Shown: piece after piece, positions 23,753 to 33,500 of the stretch
Layout of the letters: every line of letters starts with the position of its first letter
Numbering within the stretch: the stretch's first letter is position 1
The notes under the pieces: model-generated
The model's database searches: none
What the model was told of the DNA's origin: nothing
What the model saw: only the letters and a program-made list of their open reading frames with translations
Program-made: the position numbers and the translations under genes
Source of the DNA: Methanobacteriota archaeon
GTDB taxonomy: Archaea; Thermoplasmatota; Poseidoniia; Poseidoniales; Thalassarchaeaceae
Reading direction: 5' to 3'
Assembly: GCA_018650285.1 (NCBI GenBank)
Contig: JABIGF010000014.1
Location: forward strand, 64,683 to 104,016
Length of the DNA: 39,334 nt

Positions 23753-26126
23753 GGATATCACCTTCCTCAGGCTTCCTAAGTGCTGTAACAAACATAAATG
23801 TCAAGATGAATAATATCACTGGAGGAAGGAATGTGAATAACGACGAAGTGGGGTTTTCTGACATCATTGATAGATGGGCGTTAATAGTGCCATAGGAATC
23901 AGAAAAGCCGTCGCTATTGGAATCTTTACAACCTTGCAAATCAATGTAAGAAGTACCTGCTTCAGTTGGGCAGTCATCGCGCAGACTGCCCATTGTGTTG
24001 TCACCAAAACCATCTCCATCTTGGTCAGACCACTGCAGGCGATTTAGAGGAAATGCGTCTGCATCTCCTTCAGGACTTGCTAGCCAAGAGTCGTCAGCAT
24101 CAGAATAACCATCACTATCTGTATCTGGGCAGCCAAGGCGGTCAATTAGAGATACACCAAGGCTTACTTCTTCGAAAGGACAAGCATCTGGTTGATGGCC
24201 GAAGTTATTGTCACCAAAGCCATCACCATCACTATCTGCCCACTGGCTAGGGTCGTATGGGAATCTATCGCCCATATCTGAGAATCCATCATTATCAGCA
24301 TCGGTACAACCGTGTCTATCTTCACGACTGGTTCCTGGCTGGTCCTTACATCTATCAGGCGTTGTTGCACCTCCGGCTTGGTTGTCGCCAAATCCATCAC
24401 CATCAATATCTTCCCATTGAGTTGGGTCATCGACAAAAGCATCAGCATCACCAAACGGATTTGCTAGCCAACCAAGTTCTGGCTGCGCGTCTGAAGCGCC
24501 ATCGCCATCAGTATCAGGGCAACCCCAACGGTCTCGATATGACTTACCATAAGTTGCTACGCAAGAATCAGGCTGCCATGCTTCAGCCTCCTGATTATCA
24601 CCAAAACCGTCACCATCAACATCGTGCCATTGTGTAATCTCATCAGGGAAGGCATCACCAAAACCAGAAGGATGTGCTAACCAAGTGCCATCTGCATTTG
24701 AATATCCATCTCCATCAGAATCGGGGCAACCAAAACGGTCTTGATAGCTACTTCCTATTCTATTGATACAAGAATCAGGCTCCATTCCAGAAAGGTTGTC
24801 ACCAAATCCATCTCCATCACTATCCGCCCACTGAGTAGGCTCATCTGAAAAGTTGTCAACTTGCCAAGCATCAGAAGCGGTGTTATCTCCATAGCCGTCG
24901 CCATCACTGTCAAGCCACTGCGTAGGATTGTCAGGGAATGCATCAGGGTCAGTACCAAGTGGATTATCGCCAAAGCCATCTAAATCTCGGTCTGCCCACT
25001 GGGTCGGGTCATTAGGGAAAGCATCAGCACAATGCGTCCCATTGTTTTGACAAAGAGTTGGGTCATATGTCCAATTCATATCCGGATTAGACCAACCATC
25101 ACCATCACCATCTACGCAACCATATCGGTCTGCTGAAGAATTACCCCATTCGGTTGGACAGAAATCTGGTTGTGTTGCATTTTCAACAAAGATACCAATT
25201 CCACTACTATTTCGCCATACACCCCAATCCATTTCAGCCCAATTATCACCGAAAGAATCGGAATCTGTGTCATGCCATTGAGTATTATCTTGGGAAAATG
25301 CGTCCGCACCATCTGAAATATACCAAGGTGAATCTGACCAGAGTGAATTTGGATCGGGGTCAGACCATCCATCAGCATCACTGTCTGTGCAACCGTTACG
25401 GTCTTGTGTTGAGTGGCCATAAAAATCAGGGCAACCGTCAGGATTTGTAGCCGGAGCAGGATTGTCACCAAAATCGTCACCATCTGAATCAAACCATTGA
25501 CTGCTATCGGTTGGGAAAGCATCGGCCCCTTGGGCTACTGTCCAACCTGAACTAGGGTCACTGTATCCATCCCCATCGGTGTCAAGACAGCCCTTTCTAT
25601 CCGAAGTTGAATCGCCTGCAACGTTGTCACAATCATCCTCTGAATCTTTGAAATTATCACCATCTGTATCACGGTTTGTAACAACTAATGTCGGAGTGAT
25701 GTCATAATTAAAATTGCTTGAAAACCAGCCATCTGGGACTGCTTTTATTCTAAAATAATACCAATCTGATACTGATGCTGAAGCAGAAATAATACGTCCA
25801 TTTTGGTCATTTGCAAACGATTGAGCGGCCATTTCATTTCCTGATGAATCGTATAATCCAATTGTACCATCATATCCATCAAAAGTACCATGGCAACAAG
25901 TATCAACTGAAATCCTAACGATATCTCCTTTTATTGCTTGAATCTTCCACCAATCGGTTGTATCACCATCAGCATCAACAGAGCCGCTGCTAGTGACACC
26001 ATCTACCATTGTAGAAGCGGTAGACATCGAATTATCTGCAGAAACAATAGGTGCTGCAGAAACTATCAGAACAATGGCAATCAGGAGAATAATGGGACTT
26101 CGTCCCGTACGCCCAATAGCCGCCAT
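23745..26126 (-). CDS. Thrombospondin-type-3-like surface protein with PPC domain
   Basis: The frame starts with a TTG at 26138, but ATG 26126 gives a cleaner signal peptide (MAAIGRTGRSPIILLIAIVL) and 793 residues. Residues about 30-145 form a PPC-type beta sandwich (TDWWKIQAIKGDIVRISVDT ... WYYFRIKA). About 155-745 are calcium-binding Asp-rich units of DSDGDGFGDN type alternating with DRxGCxDxDxDG(W/Y)SD, about a dozen and a half in all. A C-terminal membrane helix (about 762-785) precedes a short charged end. The repeat style is the same as in the 2113-residue protein, so both probably form rigid calcium-dependent stalks. First gene of a three-gene operon. Confidence 0.85.
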   Translation of the reverse strand: MAAIGRTGRSPIILLIAIVLIVSAAPIVSADNSMSTASTMVDGVTSSGSVDADGDTTDWWKIQAIKGDIVRISVDTCCHGTFDGYDGTIGLYDSSGNEMAAQSFANDQNGRIISASASVSDWYYFRIKAVPDGWFSSNFNYDITPTLVVTNRDTDGDNFKDSEDDCDNVAGDSTSDRKGCLDTDGDGYSDPSSGWTVAQGADAFPTDSSQWFDSDGDDFGDNPAPATNPDGCPDFYGHSTQDRNGCTDSDADGWSDPDPNSLWSDSPWYISDGADAFSQDNTQWHDTDSDSFGDNWAEMDWGVWRNSSGIGIFVENATQPDFCPTEWGNSSADRYGCVDGDGDGWSNPDMNWTYDPTLCQNNGTHCADAFPNDPTQWADRDLDGFGDNPLGTDPDAFPDNPTQWLDSDGDGYGDNTASDAWQVDNFSDEPTQWADSDGDGFGDNLSGMEPDSCINRIGSSYQDRFGCPDSDGDGYSNADGTWLAHPSGFGDAFPDEITQWHDVDGDGFGDNQEAEAWQPDSCVATYGKSYRDRWGCPDTDGDGASDAQPELGWLANPFGDADAFVDDPTQWEDIDGDGFGDNQAGGATTPDRCKDQPGTSREDRHGCTDADNDGFSDMGDRFPYDPSQWADSDGDGFGDNNFGHQPDACPFEEVSLGVSLIDRLGCPDTDSDGYSDADDSWLASPEGDADAFPLNRLQWSDQDGDGFGDNTMGSLRDDCPTEAGTSYIDLQGCKDSNSDGFSDSYGTINAHLSMMSENPTSSLFTFLPPVILFILTFMFVTALRKPEEGDILE

Positions 26127-26152
26127 CAATTTTGTCAAGTATCAACTTCAAT

Positions 26153-26199
26153 GATAACGGCTTTGCCGTATCGTCAACCTATGGTTGAAAATATAATTA
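26153..26199 (-). promoter_or_regulatory. Promoter region with two inverted repeats before the type-3-repeat operon
   Basis: On the gene's strand a TATA-like TAATTATATTT (about 26189-26199) is followed at once by TCAACC-ATA-GGTTGA (26188-26174, perfect 6-bp arms). Then comes an imperfect stem GATACGGC-AAA-GCCG(T)TATC (26172-26153, one bulged base) in the leader. The first could be an operator overlapping the promoter and the second a leader hairpin. The region also lies just before the glycosyltransferase stop codon at 26213. Confidence 0.4.
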
Positions 26200-26212
26200 G
26201 CCCATAATGCAC

Positions 26213-27484
26213 TTATTCCGCATAGAAACTAGCATATTTCTCTGCATTGAGAACATAGGTGTATTCATCACTAACTCGTTGGCGGCCTGCTGCGGCTAAG
26301 TCAATCATTTTCTCAGGATTAGCAAGCATTTCATTGACTTTATTTGCGAGAGATGATGGGTCTCCAACAGCGAATAATCCACCTACTGTTTCATCAACCA
26401 TTTCTGGAAGCGGGCCGTCATTTACTGTCGCACAAGGAGTGCCCGAAGCCATTGACTCAAGAGGAATTAATCCTTGACCTTCATAGAGGGATGGATAGAT
26501 TGACAAATCGGCCGAACGAAAGAGTTGAGCTAGGTCTGAGAATTCCATTCCAGACTCTATTGTAACAGCGTGAGATATTGCTAATTTCTTTGCCTGTTTC
26601 AGCAACGTTTTCTTCATATGACCGCGTCCTACGATTACTAAGTGTGCGCCACTATTTTTTGCTAAGATTTCGGGCATGCTTCGAAGCAAAGTCCTGAATC
26701 CTTTGCGGCCGGCTAATCGACCTACTGCTAACAATAATGGCGTCTTGGTATCAGCGGCACCGCGCAGTGCCGCTTCATCTGGTTGACCGTAACGATTTCG
26801 CATCTTTTCATGTGCTAACTGTGCATCTTCATCATCGTGATTTTGTTGATGGAACATGTCAATATCAACACCCCATCGAACGACTTCTGCACGCCAATTT
26901 TCTGGCGGGTTATATCGAGTTTCAAAATCTAATTTAGTAGCCTCTGAATTTGCTACACAAACTGTTGAGCCACGAACTGCTGCACGTTCATATTTGGCGT
27001 AATGCTTAGCGGTTAACAAAATCGCCAAATCGTTTGGATTCTTCCAAGTGGCAGATTCACCATATTTGGCGGCTCGGATCATGCCATCTCTTTCCCCTAA
27101 CCAAGAACCGTGTAAACTTGTAGTGACATTTCCAATTTCTGCACGCACCCGAGCATACTGTTTTGCAGTCCACGATATCATTGGTGCGTGAATATGCACT
27201 GCATCAACAGGATTACTGCGATGCAATTTCAACAATTCAGTAAGCGCATGTCGCCCATAAGAACGAGTGAAAGCCATGGGGAGTTTTGCCCACTTTACCA
27301 TTCTGACAGTTACTCCCTCCTGCTTTGGAATTAGTGATGGGTTGTTGACAGCCTTTGAATCACGACGAGTAATTACAGTCACCTGATGCCCCATTTTTGC
27401 TAACGCGCCTGAAAGATGGAAGACGGTTGAGCCCATCCCGCCCCAACGGGGCGGATATTCCCCAGACAACATCGCCACGTGCAT
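26213..27484 (-). CDS. GT4-family glycosyltransferase (GT-B fold)
   Basis: 423 residues from ATG 27484 with GAGGAGG well placed upstream. Cytosolic or membrane-associated enzyme moving a sugar from a nucleotide donor to an acceptor. N-terminal domain opens with GEYPPRWGGMG (8-18), typical of GT4. The C-terminal domain has VGRLAGRKGFRTLL (254-267), ADLSIYPSLYEGQG (325-338) and the E-x7-E donor motif Glu335...Glu343, then MASGTPC and DGPLPEMV. Donor and acceptor cannot be read from the sequence. It is divergent from a second sugar transferase at 27611, which suggests both serve surface glycan or N-glycan assembly. Confidence 0.9.
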   Translation of the reverse strand: MHVAMLSGEYPPRWGGMGSTVFHLSGALAKMGHQVTVITRRDSKAVNNPSLIPKQEGVTVRMVKWAKLPMAFTRSYGRHALTELLKLHRSNPVDAVHIHAPMISWTAKQYARVRAEIGNVTTSLHGSWLGERDGMIRAAKYGESATWKNPNDLAILLTAKHYAKYERAAVRGSTVCVANSEATKLDFETRYNPPENWRAEVVRWGVDIDMFHQQNHDDEDAQLAHEKMRNRYGQPDEAALRGAADTKTPLLLAVGRLAGRKGFRTLLRSMPEILAKNSGAHLVIVGRGHMKKTLLKQAKKLAISHAVTIESGMEFSDLAQLFRSADLSIYPSLYEGQGLIPLESMASGTPCATVNDGPLPEMVDETVGGLFAVGDPSSLANKVNEMLANPEKMIDLAAAGRQRVSDEYTYVLNAEKYASFYAE

Positions 27485-27610
27485 TTTTCCGCCTCCTCTG
27501 CCAATTCAGGCGTTACTGCCACTTGGGCCATCGTTTTCAAGCGATTCCTTGAGAGTTCATCTAATGGAGCCTTTCAAGAGAGATGAGTAACTCGGCGGTT
27601 CGGTGGAGAT

Positions 27611-28348
27611 ATGTCTGAGACCCTTCCAGTGCATGTGACTGTGGTAATCCCAACCCGGAATGAAGAAGCTGCAATCGTTGATACGATTCGTTCAGTTCCT
27701 AACGACGGATGGTGTGAAAAACTTGATTTCTTAATCATTGATGGAAATTCTAGCGACAAAACAAGAGAGTTGGCAGAACAAGAAGGCGCACAAGTCTATC
27801 TTGAACCACGCAAGGGGTACGGTAGAGCGTATAGAACAGGATTCGCTATGGCGCCTGGTGAGATCATTGTAACAATGGATGCTGACTGCACATATCCCGG
27901 AGAAGAAGTTCCTGGACTAGTGAAGAAACTGGTTGAAGAAAAATTAGAGTTCATCACCTGTGACCGTTTGAGAAGGGCGGAAAAAGGAAGCATGTCTGGT
28001 ATGCATGGCTTTGGAAACTGGGCTCTCTCGTTTACTGCCCGCATGTTATTCTGGTATGGAATACATGATTCTCAATCTGGAATGTGGGTATTTCACAAGC
28101 GCATCATGAATAATCTAAAGATGCGCCCAACCAATGATGGGATGCCGCTTTCAGAAGAGATGAAAATCAATGCTCGACGCTGTTTTGGCAAGAAAAAGGC
28201 AATTGAGATTTCTGTACCATACTACCCAAGAGTCGGAGATGCTGAGATTAATACTTGGGCTGATGGTCGAAAGAACCTCATATTCCTCTACCTCAAGAGA
28301 TTCGGACTCAATCGTACCCGTTCACCTTGGGGCCCTGAAGAAGAATAA
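27611..28348 (+). CDS. GT2-family glycosyltransferase, dolichol-phosphate sugar synthase-like
   Basis: 245 residues from ATG 27611 (GGTGGAG upstream). GT-A fold: VTVVIPTRNEEAAIVDTI (9-26), LIIDGNSSDKTRELA (41-55), GYGRAYRTGFAMAPG (69-83), and the metal-binding DxD as MDADCTYPG (Asp90, Asp92). Later QSGMWVFHK and the acidic SEEMKINARR match dolichol-phosphate mannose/glucose synthase-like enzymes. No C-terminal membrane helices, as in the soluble subgroup. Likely loads a sugar on a polyprenyl phosphate for protein or lipid glycosylation; the sugar is not predictable. A good partner for the many Asn-rich secreted proteins encoded around it (inference). Confidence 0.9.
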   Translation: MSETLPVHVTVVIPTRNEEAAIVDTIRSVPNDGWCEKLDFLIIDGNSSDKTRELAEQEGAQVYLEPRKGYGRAYRTGFAMAPGEIIVTMDADCTYPGEEVPGLVKKLVEEKLEFITCDRLRRAEKGSMSGMHGFGNWALSFTARMLFWYGIHDSQSGMWVFHKRIMNNLKMRPTNDGMPLSEEMKINARRCFGKKKAIEISVPYYPRVGDAEINTWADGRKNLIFLYLKRFGLNRTRSPWGPEEE

Positions 28349-28407
28349 CCGCACTTATTCGGTGTTGCTCGCTACACTTCGTGTTTGCACCTTCACTCAT
28401 AGGTTAA

Positions 28408-28426
28408 ATTACTACACAGTAGTAAT
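28408..28426. promoter_or_regulatory. Perfect palindrome before the AtuA-type operon
   Basis: ATTACTAC-ACA-GTAGTAAT has exact 8-bp arms and a 3-bp spacer, ending 18 bases before the TTG start at 28445. Position and symmetry fit a repressor operator at or just after the transcription start. GGTTAAATTA immediately upstream could be the promoter core. The regulator is not identifiable here. Confidence 0.5.
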
Positions 28427-28444
28427 ACAGTTTGGGTAGAGGTT

Positions 28445-30100
28445 TTGGCTGTTAGTAAATCCAATGTTGCGGTTCTTGCCGATGAGCCAATTAGAATTGG
28501 CTCAGGTGGTGGTTTTTGGGGAGACCGTCCTCTTGCACCGGTAGACCTTCTCAAAAGCGATGATTTGGATTATCTGATGATTGATTATCTCGCCGAATTA
28601 ACTCTCTCCATCATGACCAAGCAGAAGCGTCGTGACCCGAGTTCTGGCTGGGCTACAGACCTTGAATTATGGCTATCAGCCGGAGGAATTGATGCGCTAC
28701 GGAAAAAATCAGTGAAGTTGGTTACCAACGGCGGTGGTGCTAATCCCGAATCTTGTGCAAAGATGGTTCTTGAACAAGCGGAAAAAATAGGTTGGCATGA
28801 CTGCAAGGTGGCGGTGATATCCGGCGATGATATCCTTCCACGACTTGATTATCTATTGGAAAATGGTGAGGAATTAACTCATTTTGATAGTGGAGAAACA
28901 CTATCTGAACATGGAGTCGAAATGATGTCTGCAAATGCCTATCTCGGAGCTGGCCCTATCGCATCAGCACTAGAAATCGGTGCTGATATCATCATCACAG
29001 GACGGGTTGCTGATGCGAGTCTTCTAGTTGGCTGCATGTTGCATTCTGCAGGGTGGGCTTACAACGCCTTCCAACTTGGTTTGACCCGCGAATCACCTGT
29101 CGCGGATTGGGCACCAAAGCATATCACAAACCCTCTTGATATCCTAGCACAATGGACCATTGCAGGACATTTGATAGAATGTGGTGCCCAAGTTTGTGGT
29201 GGAAATTATTCTAACTGGGACGAGGTGTCAAACCTCACCAGCCTAACCCTACCGATTGCTGAAATCTATCTTAATGGCGATGTGAAAATCACACGGGGCC
29301 AGGGTGGAGGCGGAATGGTGAATAGAAAAATTGTCACAGAGCAATTGATCTATGAAATTGGCGACCCAGCAGCATATATCACACCTGATGTGGTAGTTGA
29401 TATGCGAAGTATCACTATTGAAGATGAATCGGAAGATGTGGTTGTTGTCACAGGTGCTATTGGCAAACCTGAACCTAAATCTCTGAAAGTTAGTGCCGCC
29501 GTAGAAGGTGGTTGGTTTGCTTCATCCTCACTTCTCGTTAGTGGACCAGATGCTTTAGCTAGAGCAAATGCTTGTGATGTCGCTCTAAGAGGGCGACTTT
29601 CAGCCTTAGAAGAATTAGAAATTTACACTGAATTTATCGGAGGAGGGGTTACCCTGCCCAAAAATATCCGCGAGCAAATGTCGCCCATGCTAAATCCCCC
29701 CGAAATCATGCTACGTTGGGCCGTCACAAGCCCTAATCGACGAGATATTACTGATTTCACCCGAGAAGTTGCCCCCCTCGTACTAACTGGTCCCGCTGGC
29801 GTAGGTGGATATGGGGCGCGGACTAAACCGCGCCGTCAACTACAATTTTGGCCTACTCTAATCTCAAGAAAATCTGTTGAGTCAATGGTGAAAATTGAAC
29901 TTCTCACTCACCTTCACATTTCACAAGAAAATGAACGATTCCACTTCATTCGCAAGCGCACCAGAGGATTCCTCTCTCGGCTTCAAGATGAACTTGATGA
30001 CCGAGAATGGACTCGCCCAATAGTGAAGAAACTCGGGTGGGAAAGAAATGATTCTATTGGCGAAGTAACTAATTCACAAGAAAAGGAGGTGGAAAGTTGA
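28445..30100 (+). CDS. AtuA-type protein (DUF1446, acyclic terpene utilisation family), large part
   Basis: 551 residues; the only suitable start is TTG 28445 (GAGG two to three bases before it), because the family N-terminus follows at once (IRIGSGGGFWGDRPLAPVDL). Other family blocks: DLDYLMIDYLAELTLSIM, LVTNGGGANPESCA, GADIIITGRVADASLLVG, IECGAQVCGGNYSNW, GQGGGGMVNRKIVTEQLIYE and GPAGVGGYGARTKP. AtuA is required for growth of pseudomonads on acyclic terpenes such as citronellol, but its reaction is not settled. The C-terminal ferredoxin-like part is encoded separately by the next gene, overlapping by four bases. Related proteins occur in many organisms without terpene use, so a general acyl/CoA role is possible. 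Confidence 0.88.
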   Translation: MAVSKSNVAVLADEPIRIGSGGGFWGDRPLAPVDLLKSDDLDYLMIDYLAELTLSIMTKQKRRDPSSGWATDLELWLSAGGIDALRKKSVKLVTNGGGANPESCAKMVLEQAEKIGWHDCKVAVISGDDILPRLDYLLENGEELTHFDSGETLSEHGVEMMSANAYLGAGPIASALEIGADIIITGRVADASLLVGCMLHSAGWAYNAFQLGLTRESPVADWAPKHITNPLDILAQWTIAGHLIECGAQVCGGNYSNWDEVSNLTSLTLPIAEIYLNGDVKITRGQGGGGMVNRKIVTEQLIYEIGDPAAYITPDVVVDMRSITIEDESEDVVVVTGAIGKPEPKSLKVSAAVEGGWFASSSLLVSGPDALARANACDVALRGRLSALEELEIYTEFIGGGVTLPKNIREQMSPMLNPPEIMLRWAVTSPNRRDITDFTREVAPLVLTGPAGVGGYGARTKPRRQLQFWPTLISRKSVESMVKIELLTHLHISQENERFHFIRKRTRGFLSRLQDELDDREWTRPIVKKLGWERNDSIGEVTNSQEKEVES

Positions 30101-30501
30101 GCAACATTGTTTGGATACCCCTCTCAGATTTAGCTCACGGAAGATCTGGTGACAAGGGTGACTCGTTCAACATCGGACTTATCGCACATCAGAAAAAATG
30201 GCTCGAACTTCTCGAGAGTGCTGTAACCCCTAAACTCCTAGATGAGTGGTATGGTGATTCTGTCACAGGGTTGATTTCGGTCTGGTCAATGCCAGGAGTT
30301 GGGGCGATTAACTGCCTTTTACGAGGTGGTTTAGGTGGCGGTGGCACAACTTCTCTGATGCTTGATGCACAAGGAAAAATATGGGGGCAATCTGTACTAA
30401 GGATGCGAGTCCCAGTAAACAAAAAGCGTGCTACTAAATTAGGTGTATCACTTGAAAATCAATCTAAAAATCAATGGGACATGTCCCATCTCATGTGTTA
30501 G
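30097..30501 (+). CDS. AtuA-like small part (ferredoxin-fold C-terminal domain)
   Basis: 134 residues from TTG 30097, overlapping the previous stop (TTGA) and preceded by a near-perfect AAGGAGGTGG, so the unusual start is well supported. Family block LAHGRSGDKGDSFNIGLIAH sits at the N-terminus, and LRGGLGGGGTTSLMLDAQGK marks the C-terminal half, both typical of the domain that follows DUF1446. In many bacteria the two parts are one polypeptide; here they are two coupled genes, which predicts a complex. It converges on the stop of the 1599-residue surface gene with a 16-base gap. Confidence 0.85.
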   Translation: MSNIVWIPLSDLAHGRSGDKGDSFNIGLIAHQKKWLELLESAVTPKLLDEWYGDSVTGLISVWSMPGVGAINCLLRGGLGGGGTTSLMLDAQGKIWGQSVLRMRVPVNKKRATKLGVSLENQSKNQWDMSHLMC

Positions 30502-30517
30502 AAGTTTGAATAATATC

Positions 30518-33500
30518 TCAATCAAGGTCTAACATTTCAGGGATTTCCATCTCTTCTTTTGGTTCAATATCATCTAGAAAATCAAGATTTGGGTCTGTAT
30601 CATCAATACTAACCATTTCATCGCCATCAAGTGACATATCATCGCTATCGCCAAATCCACCAACACCCCATGATTCTATCATTTCTAGGTCCGCTGCCAA
30701 ACGGCGCTTGCGGGCAAAGGTGTAAATCACACCAAGCACAATCATCAATGCGAGCAATCCAAGGATGATTAGGACGACACTATCCATTAAGACATCAATG
30801 AATGATGATTGCTGAGATGCACCGTCAACTCGGATTGTATCCGTAAGACGGTTTGAAAGATGGGGTTCATCGGTTGGACCATCTCTACATATCACTTCGA
30901 TATTCATCCATCCGTCGCGACCTGGTGTGACTTTCACTTGACCAGTCCAAACACTGTCACCACCTATTTCATCGCTACTAGAGCCATCATCAACTAGCGA
31001 AAATTCGGTTTGGATTCCACCTTGGGATGTCCAACCGACACACTCCCAAGTAGTCATATCTGCATCAACGACAAATGCGCGGGCAGTAATCGTTTCAGAC
31101 ACGCCAACAGTTAGCGTCCCTGGTTCAAGCAACAAATCATCCAAAATTGGCCATGAATGTTCAACCGTAATGTTAGCAAATGCCCAAGTTGACGCTCCAC
31201 GACTATCCTTTACCTGCAATGAAATCATATGATTGCCCGGCAATAAAGTCTGATTGGCAATCGCTGTCTCATTCAATAATTCAGCAGTTGAACCTGTTCC
31301 GAGATACCAGCGGTAGAGAATTATGTCATCATCAGCGTCCCAAGATTCGTTTGCATCAAGCAAAATATTAGCACCCGGAGCAATCATTTGACCCTCTAGT
31401 GGAGATGAGATAATAGCGCTTGGAGGTGAAGCTAATACCTTGAGTGCACGAGTTTCAGACCGGCTCATCCCAGTATCATCTGTTACTGTAAAAGTCAGTG
31501 TATGGTCACCTGAAGGGACATATCTAGAATACCAAAAACTAGGGTCAACAGCATCTAATATTGGCTCTGATAGAATATTTGAAGTGACCGTGAAAGTGAA
31601 GTTATCACCATCTGGGTCCCAAGATAATTGTGGGTCAAATAGAACCACTTCATCGCTAACTACTTCCAATCCACTGCCGGGTGAAGAAAGGACAATAATC
31701 GGGGCACTGCGACTCACTTGGATAGTTACTGAATCACTTACAGGGGTGTTGAAACCATCAGAAACTGTCAGAGTAACAACATTTGTTCCATGTGGCAATC
31801 TTGCCTCCACTTCCCAATCACCCCCAAAAGGTTCGGCCAGTAAATCACTAGTCCAAACCGGAGTGACCGTATCGGGCATTGCAGGACTTCCCGGGTTACA
31901 CAACCAACCAGATGACATATCTGAAAATGCCTCCGAACAAGGTGCGTCCCAATCTCCTGAGCCGTAAGCGGAGAATTGGATGAGGTCTGCAGATTCAGGC
32001 GTTAGACTTGCCGCTGGAAGTTCAATGTGTGCTAGTGGTGGTGAGTTGGTTACTTCGATAGAAACTTGGAATGGTTGTGACCATTGATTGATGTGATATG
32101 TGTCATCATCTGAAAGTCGCAAACTGATTGTATGACTGCCTTGGCTAAGGTGGCCTGTCCAAACTAATGGATTTGAAATTGAAGTGTTTAGGTCCCCATC
32201 AATGTTAGAATACCACCATGCATCAATTGTATCTCCTTCCGGGTCAAATGATGCTGAACCATCTAATGTAACCAATTCTTGAGAGAAGTTAGATGCTCTA
32301 GAAACAGTAAATGATGGATGAGGATACTCATTTTGAACTTCAACTGAAAGGTTGTAGTATACTGTTGGATTTAGACCATCTGAAAATGCCATCGTATATT
32401 GGAATAGACGATTTGGAGCAGTTTCAAAAGTTCTATTCCATTCTAATGGATACTCAGTTGCTACAGGAATGCCTGCCTGCTCATAGTCCGTCCATTGGCC
32501 AACTTGAATCAAGTCGCCCTCTGAATCAGTAGTATCGCTTGCATTTACATGAAGATTCTCAGTATAATTGAGGCGCAGCACGCCATCCCAGTCAAGAGGT
32601 GGTGTTGTCTGAAAAATGACCGAAGGTGGGAGATTCACGAACTCTATTGTTCGTGTCTCGCTAGCGCAATTTCCTTGGTCGTCGCACACTTCCAAAGTAA
32701 TTTGGTGAACACCATCAGTAAGTATGCAGCCACCTTGGCCAACGGGGCTGTTAACTATCAAATCACCCGGCACATCGCCACTACCACCAAATGGATTGCA
32801 GAAGGAACTGGTGTCACCGTCAATGTCGCTTGTCCACTGGAAAGTGATTGGATCGTTGTCCAAATCCCATGATGTACTCGCATTGAACCAGATTTCAGCG
32901 CCTGAACTTGTTACTGTTCCATTGAGTGGTTCATTCCAAACGATTAACGGCGGCTGGTTGACTAGGGTGATAGTGCACAAATGCATCATCAAATCTTGAC
33001 TTAGAGCATCTGGACCTGTTGTTCCTTGAGTATTATCATACCAACACTCTGAAGAGAAATCAGTGACAGGAGATGAACCTGTCACAGTATGGCGTTGACC
33101 TACAAATGGGCCAAGAACTGTCGTTCCACTATACGGCATCATTACTGAAAAATCACTTTCTATCTGTGAAAATGTGCCATTGACTAATGCATATGGTAAT
33201 CCATGACCATATTGATTGACTACCCACATTTCAACAAACCACATCTCATCAAAAGTAGCAGCAGGAGGTAATGTTGGCACTGTTACTTGGCTTGAAATCG
33301 CTCGCAAATAGGTTGAGCCTGCAATAGACATTACAACGCTTCCTTGTGTGAAATCAGTCAAATTCACATCGCTGCTTGTAATTGCAAAATTGCCAGTACA
33401 ACTAGACAAGTCTAAGCCCCATGATTCAAGCAAATTAATATTTGAAATGGTTAAACAATTATTTCCATTCAGTGTACTATTGCTCAACTTAGACTCAAGG

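Noticed and set aside
23900-25640. Regular repeat periodicity resembling a CRISPR-like array
   Set aside because: The periodicity is in-frame coding repeat (DSDGDGFGDN units) with variable lengths and mismatches; no constant direct repeat with unique spacers.
27485-27610. Weak inverted repeat TCAAG...CTTGA between the glycosyltransferases
   Set aside because: 5-bp arms with a 6-base spacer are expected by chance in a window of this size.
31440-31967. 175-residue plus-strand open frame
   Set aside because: Antisense to the PKD region of the 1599-residue protein; no promoter or domain evidence.
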